From Hemileia vastatrix (Eukaryota; Basidiomycota; Pucciniomycetes; Pucciniales; Zaghouaniaceae): DNA of 64,000 bases. The position numbers and the translations under genes were made by a program. Where the stretch lies: the NCBI GenBank assembly GCA_030280995.1, contig JASXTE010000016.1:21268501-21332500 (forward strand), given 5' to 3'. Position 1 is the first letter of the stretch, and each line of letters begins with the position of its first letter. Shown in pieces: positions 60,661 to 64,000 of this stretch. The notes below the pieces were generated by a model. That model saw only the letters and a program-made list of their open reading frames with translations, did no database searches and had not been told where the DNA came from.

Positions 60661-61119
60661 GTTAAACAAAACACCCAAGTTGGCTACAAAAAATTGAAAG
60701 TATGTTCTTGAACAAGTAGGAATATTAGGAAGTGATAATTGGTAGTATGAAATGAAAAGTTCAGTAGATGCAGTTGAATCACTTAATTTTATAGGCAGGA
60801 AATCTTGGAAATCTTCCATTAATCATGCAACTTATCTTCTGAGATTTATTGGCTGATTCTGAAATTTTTGAAAAAACACCATATATATATATAGGAGATG
60901 AAACGAGTTGACCAGCCAAAAAATGTATTTAGGCAAACATACCACAATGACCAGTTCCACATTTTCTACATGGTTCACATCACTTCATCCTCAATTTCAC
61001 ACATATCAATAGTTTAAGAGCAATAAATAATGCTCTGTAAGATAATAAAAACAATGCAAATCCATTTATTTGCATAAGTTCATAACATGAGAAAGTAAAA
61101 GAATAATCCACTCACTTAC
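60661..61119. other. Non-coding spacer
   Basis: About 460 bp without a supported feature; it follows a GTAAGT donor-like site that ends the pseudogene homology to its right. Confidence 0.45.
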
Positions 61120-63990
61120 CCAAAACAAGCACTCCAATTAGTATTATGAAAGACCATAATCAAAACCATATTAAACACTTTTGATATACTATTAATCACC
61201 TCACTAGCCATATTATGATCTGCTTCTGGGTGTCACTGCATTAACTGAGCTAAAATATGAACCATAAATTCCTTCAAAACACTTTTAGCTAACTTTGATC
61301 TAGAAAAAAAAGTCAAAAAGGTTTGAAAAATATTTTTACTACTCTTAAGGCTGATTGAGGTGGTTCAGAATTAATTGATTCAAATTTAAATTTCATTTGA
61401 CATGAAATAGCATCAATGAATTTATAAGCAAAAGGAATTAAAATATCTGGTAATTGAGCAATATCTGTTTGAATACTTTTCAAAGAATTTTTACCAATCA
61501 ATTAATCAGGTAACAAAATATTATCTAAAAAAACTTCCACATTTTCACTATTAGAAGATATAACACTTGAAGTAGTCAAAGTACTTGGAGAAAATCTAGA
61601 ACCTGGATTCATGGTTGTCGTTGTAGTAGTAGAAAAATCAGGAGGACGTAAAGTACAAGAGGTAGAGGGTGAAGTGATTGATAAAGAGTCACAAGTTTGA
61701 GAAGGATCAATAGAGACTTCTGATTTCTTTCCAGCTGATAGAGGTGAAGCACCTATGAGAGAAGATGAAGGTCAACACAATGTAGTTGAAGAACAAAGAG
61801 GAGAAACAGAAGAATCATTCTCTTTTAAAGAAGAACCAGAACCAGGGAGAGTAACACCTGATAGCCATTGATGATTTATATTTGTTGATAATTGAGATTC
61901 TGCAGGATTACTGGGTAAAGCAGTAGAAAGATTATCAAGAAGTTTAGGTTTAGAGTTAGCAGGAGGTGTTTTGGCTCTTTTCAACCATTCATTTAACATG
62001 TCACTTTCTTTACCTGATAATTTTTTTAACATATTTCAATATCACATCACCAGAAGAGCCATTGGCACTTGCAGTGGCACCTAAAGCACCTTTTCTAAAA
62101 GAAGAATCTCTATCTGATATTAAATCTGCAATAGTGGGTAAAGCTTTGGTGGTCTTAAAAACATCTAAAACATGCCTATGGAATAATGCACTAAGTTCTT
62201 TGGCACTTTCAGCCCTAATTCTAGAATTTTTAGATTTCAAACCATGATTAAGCAGGCTTTGAAACACTTTACTGAACAAAAATACCAAAAAAAACTTTTG
62301 TAAGTACTTTAGATTTGTGTTAAAATGACTTCTTTACTATAGCCTTACTGTTAATGGATAAATAGATTGCTTTCAAGTGGTTCAAAAAATTAAACAAAAG
62401 AAAAAGTTAAAACCACATTTCATGACTCTTTGTTACATATTACTAAAATATATAGGAAAACAAAGAACCCACCTTATTAATCAAACTCAGCAGCAATGCG
62501 AAATCTTGATATTCCAACATCCTGTACTCATCAGCTAGAAGATTTCCAATCAAATAATTAAAACATCCAAGCATTTTATCATAATACTCTTATTACTATC
62601 ACTCAACCTTACTGTGAAATACTTAAAAATTAAATCTGTATTAGCTGAAAATCTATTCCTCAGCTCTCTTTCCTCTAATCCCAACTTAGTTGAACCCCCA
62701 CTAGGATCAGATGTCTAAATTTAAATAGCATCTAACCTAGCCATGAAGTCTTTTTCACAGTGATTATCTTTACTAAACAATAATCTAAGTAATTCTCCAG
62801 AAACATGAGGTCCCATTTGTAAATGAAGTTTTTCAACTTGATTTTTTCTCACAACCCCACCTTCAAAAATCATTTAAGTGGTCCAGTTTATTTAGAAGCA
62901 TTAATTTGTATTTTCTTTTAATCTGATAATTTTAAATTTGCATCACCTGTGTCAGAACCAGAGCTAAGGAGTGGCTCAGTTGAAGTAAAAGTAGACAGAG
63001 AATTAGTGTGTGCTTTGCCCATGGTTGAAGTAGTATGTTGATGTAAACCTAATCGAGAATTTGGCAGGATGACTGAGGTAAAATAATATGATTTAAAAGA
63101 AGATCTAACACTAGCGGAAAGTCTTGAAGGACAGGTTTGCTTTGGAGCAGCAGCAGTAGTACTTGGATGAGTAAACCAGCTCCACTTTCTGGAGCAGCAC
63201 ATTTTGAAAGCACAGACATTCTACAATCTTCAATTAGAGGAAATCCCACACTCCTTGAAGCAGGTTTCAAATTAGGTTTTTGGTCAAGTAAAAGATTAAG
63301 ATCAGCACTTTGAAATATCATGGGTAAGAAATCTTAAGCAATTTTCATAAATTCTCCATTATGGTCTTCTAAACAAGAAATATTTAAACTAGAAAAAATA
63401 GATAAGTCTGATCCAATCAAATTTTTAGGATCATTAAAACTTTGTATAAGCCATCCAAGATTCAAAAATCAAAGTTTGGGTTTAGCCTCATCCAAAGCAG
63501 CCCTAGCACTTGATACTGGACAATCTATGATTTAAAAGAGGATTTCTGGCCAGTGGTAGCATGGGTAGGAGTGGTTTTCTTTGTAGCAGGTGCTGAAGAA
63601 GGTAATTTACAAGGAGATTTGGTGAGCTTAGGGAGATGTAATGAAGTAGGTTGTGGTTTTCTATCTGAATCTGGGGTTGAGTCTAGGTTTAAGTTGGGGT
63701 CATGAACAGGGATTGGTTTGAGTTTTGGAAAATATGATTATTGAGAGGATAAAATACAAGAAAGAGTAGGAGGTGGCACAGTTTCAGAATGATGATCTAC
63801 AGGATTAGGAGGAGGTTTAGAAAGTTTCAGCAGAGCTTTGATTTAGTGGGTAGGAAAGCTGATTTCTTAACAGGTTTATATTTAACTAGTGTGTTATCAA
63901 AAAATTAATTAATTTTATCCTTTTCAATTTGTCTAAGCTGGCAAGGAAAGGAGAAAAAGAATCTTTGCAAACTAGTTTGATCAAAGTACT
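61120..63990 (-). pseudogene. XMAP215/Stu2/Dis1-family microtubule polymerase, C-terminal half, decayed
   Basis: TOG-domain proteins bind tubulin and promote plus-end growth. Recognisable pieces, read right to left: a low-complexity Pro/Ser/Thr/Lys linker (63,540-63,850), an Ala-rich HEAT-like segment (63,050-63,520), a TOG4-like block (VEKLHLQMGPHVSGELLRLL near 62,840; ANTDLIFKYFTVRLSD near 62,615), a TOG5-like block (HGLKSKNSRIRAESAKEL ... ALPTIADLISDRDSSFRKGAL ... LSGKESDMLNEWLKRAK, 61,980-62,270) and the conserved C-terminal helices (61,120-61,500). There are stops in the TOG4 piece near 62,725, frameshifts near 62,555 and in an A7 run near 62,025, and about 30 residues are missing or intronic at 62,272-62,472. 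An intron-like GTAAGT ends the last block, so it is not a processed retrocopy. The N-terminal half lies outside the window or is lost. Confidence 0.72.
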
Positions 63991-64000
63991 GTTACCTTGG

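Overview
The window reads as AT-rich nuclear DNA of a basidiomycete, most likely a rust fungus (Pucciniales). The grounds are short spliceosomal introns (56-118 bp, GT-AG), a rust-type Tnp2 (CACTA-like) transposase, a Tet-like 2OG-Fe(II) oxygenase of the kind expanded in rusts, chromodomain Ty3 elements, a Tad1-like LINE, and very long non-coding AT-rich tracts. No tRNA, rRNA or CRISPR array was seen. The species is inference.

Region 1 (1-17,640) is the only gene-rich part. From left to right it holds the C-terminal part of a SNF2/Rad5-type helicase (+), an accessory protein A (-), a Tnp2 transposase (+), an accessory protein B homologous to A (+), a 2-kb palindrome cluster, an unknown spliced gene C (+), and a TET/JBP-like dioxygenase (-) with three copies of a ~28-bp motif upstream of its start. 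All these genes have plausible splice sites that I joined by hand. A SNF2 ATPase, a TET/JBP oxygenase and a DNA transposase lie together. This resembles the TET/JBP-transposon association described in fungi and the TET-SNF2 fusion of kinetoplastid JBP2, so the block may be one large mobile or epigenetic cassette. That is inference.

Region 2 (17,640-25,420) is non-coding. It contains a striking run of 13 consecutive, mutually different hairpins (18,782-19,579), followed by about 6 kb of featureless AT-rich DNA.

Region 3 (25,420-52,560) is a degenerate ~100-bp tandem array that served as a landing pad for LTR elements. There are two inverted solo LTRs (26,978-28,566; 28,779-30,271), a complete but stop-ridden chromodomain Ty3 element A (32,069-41,444, minus), and a more decayed relative B (41,816-52,254, minus). 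B has lost its reverse transcriptase and RNase H and carries nested solo LTRs. Target-site duplications could be read for almost all of these, so the order of insertion can be worked out.

Region 4 (53,060-60,660) is a second tandem repeat (~103-bp unit). It was invaded by a solo-LTR-like element (an inverted copy of one nested in B) and by a GC-richer, full-length but inactivated LINE (54,648-60,584, minus). The LINE has a 9-bp target duplication and itself carries a MITE-like insertion.

Region 5 (61,120-63,990, minus) is a decayed copy of the C-terminal half of an XMAP215/Stu2/Dis1-family microtubule polymerase gene.
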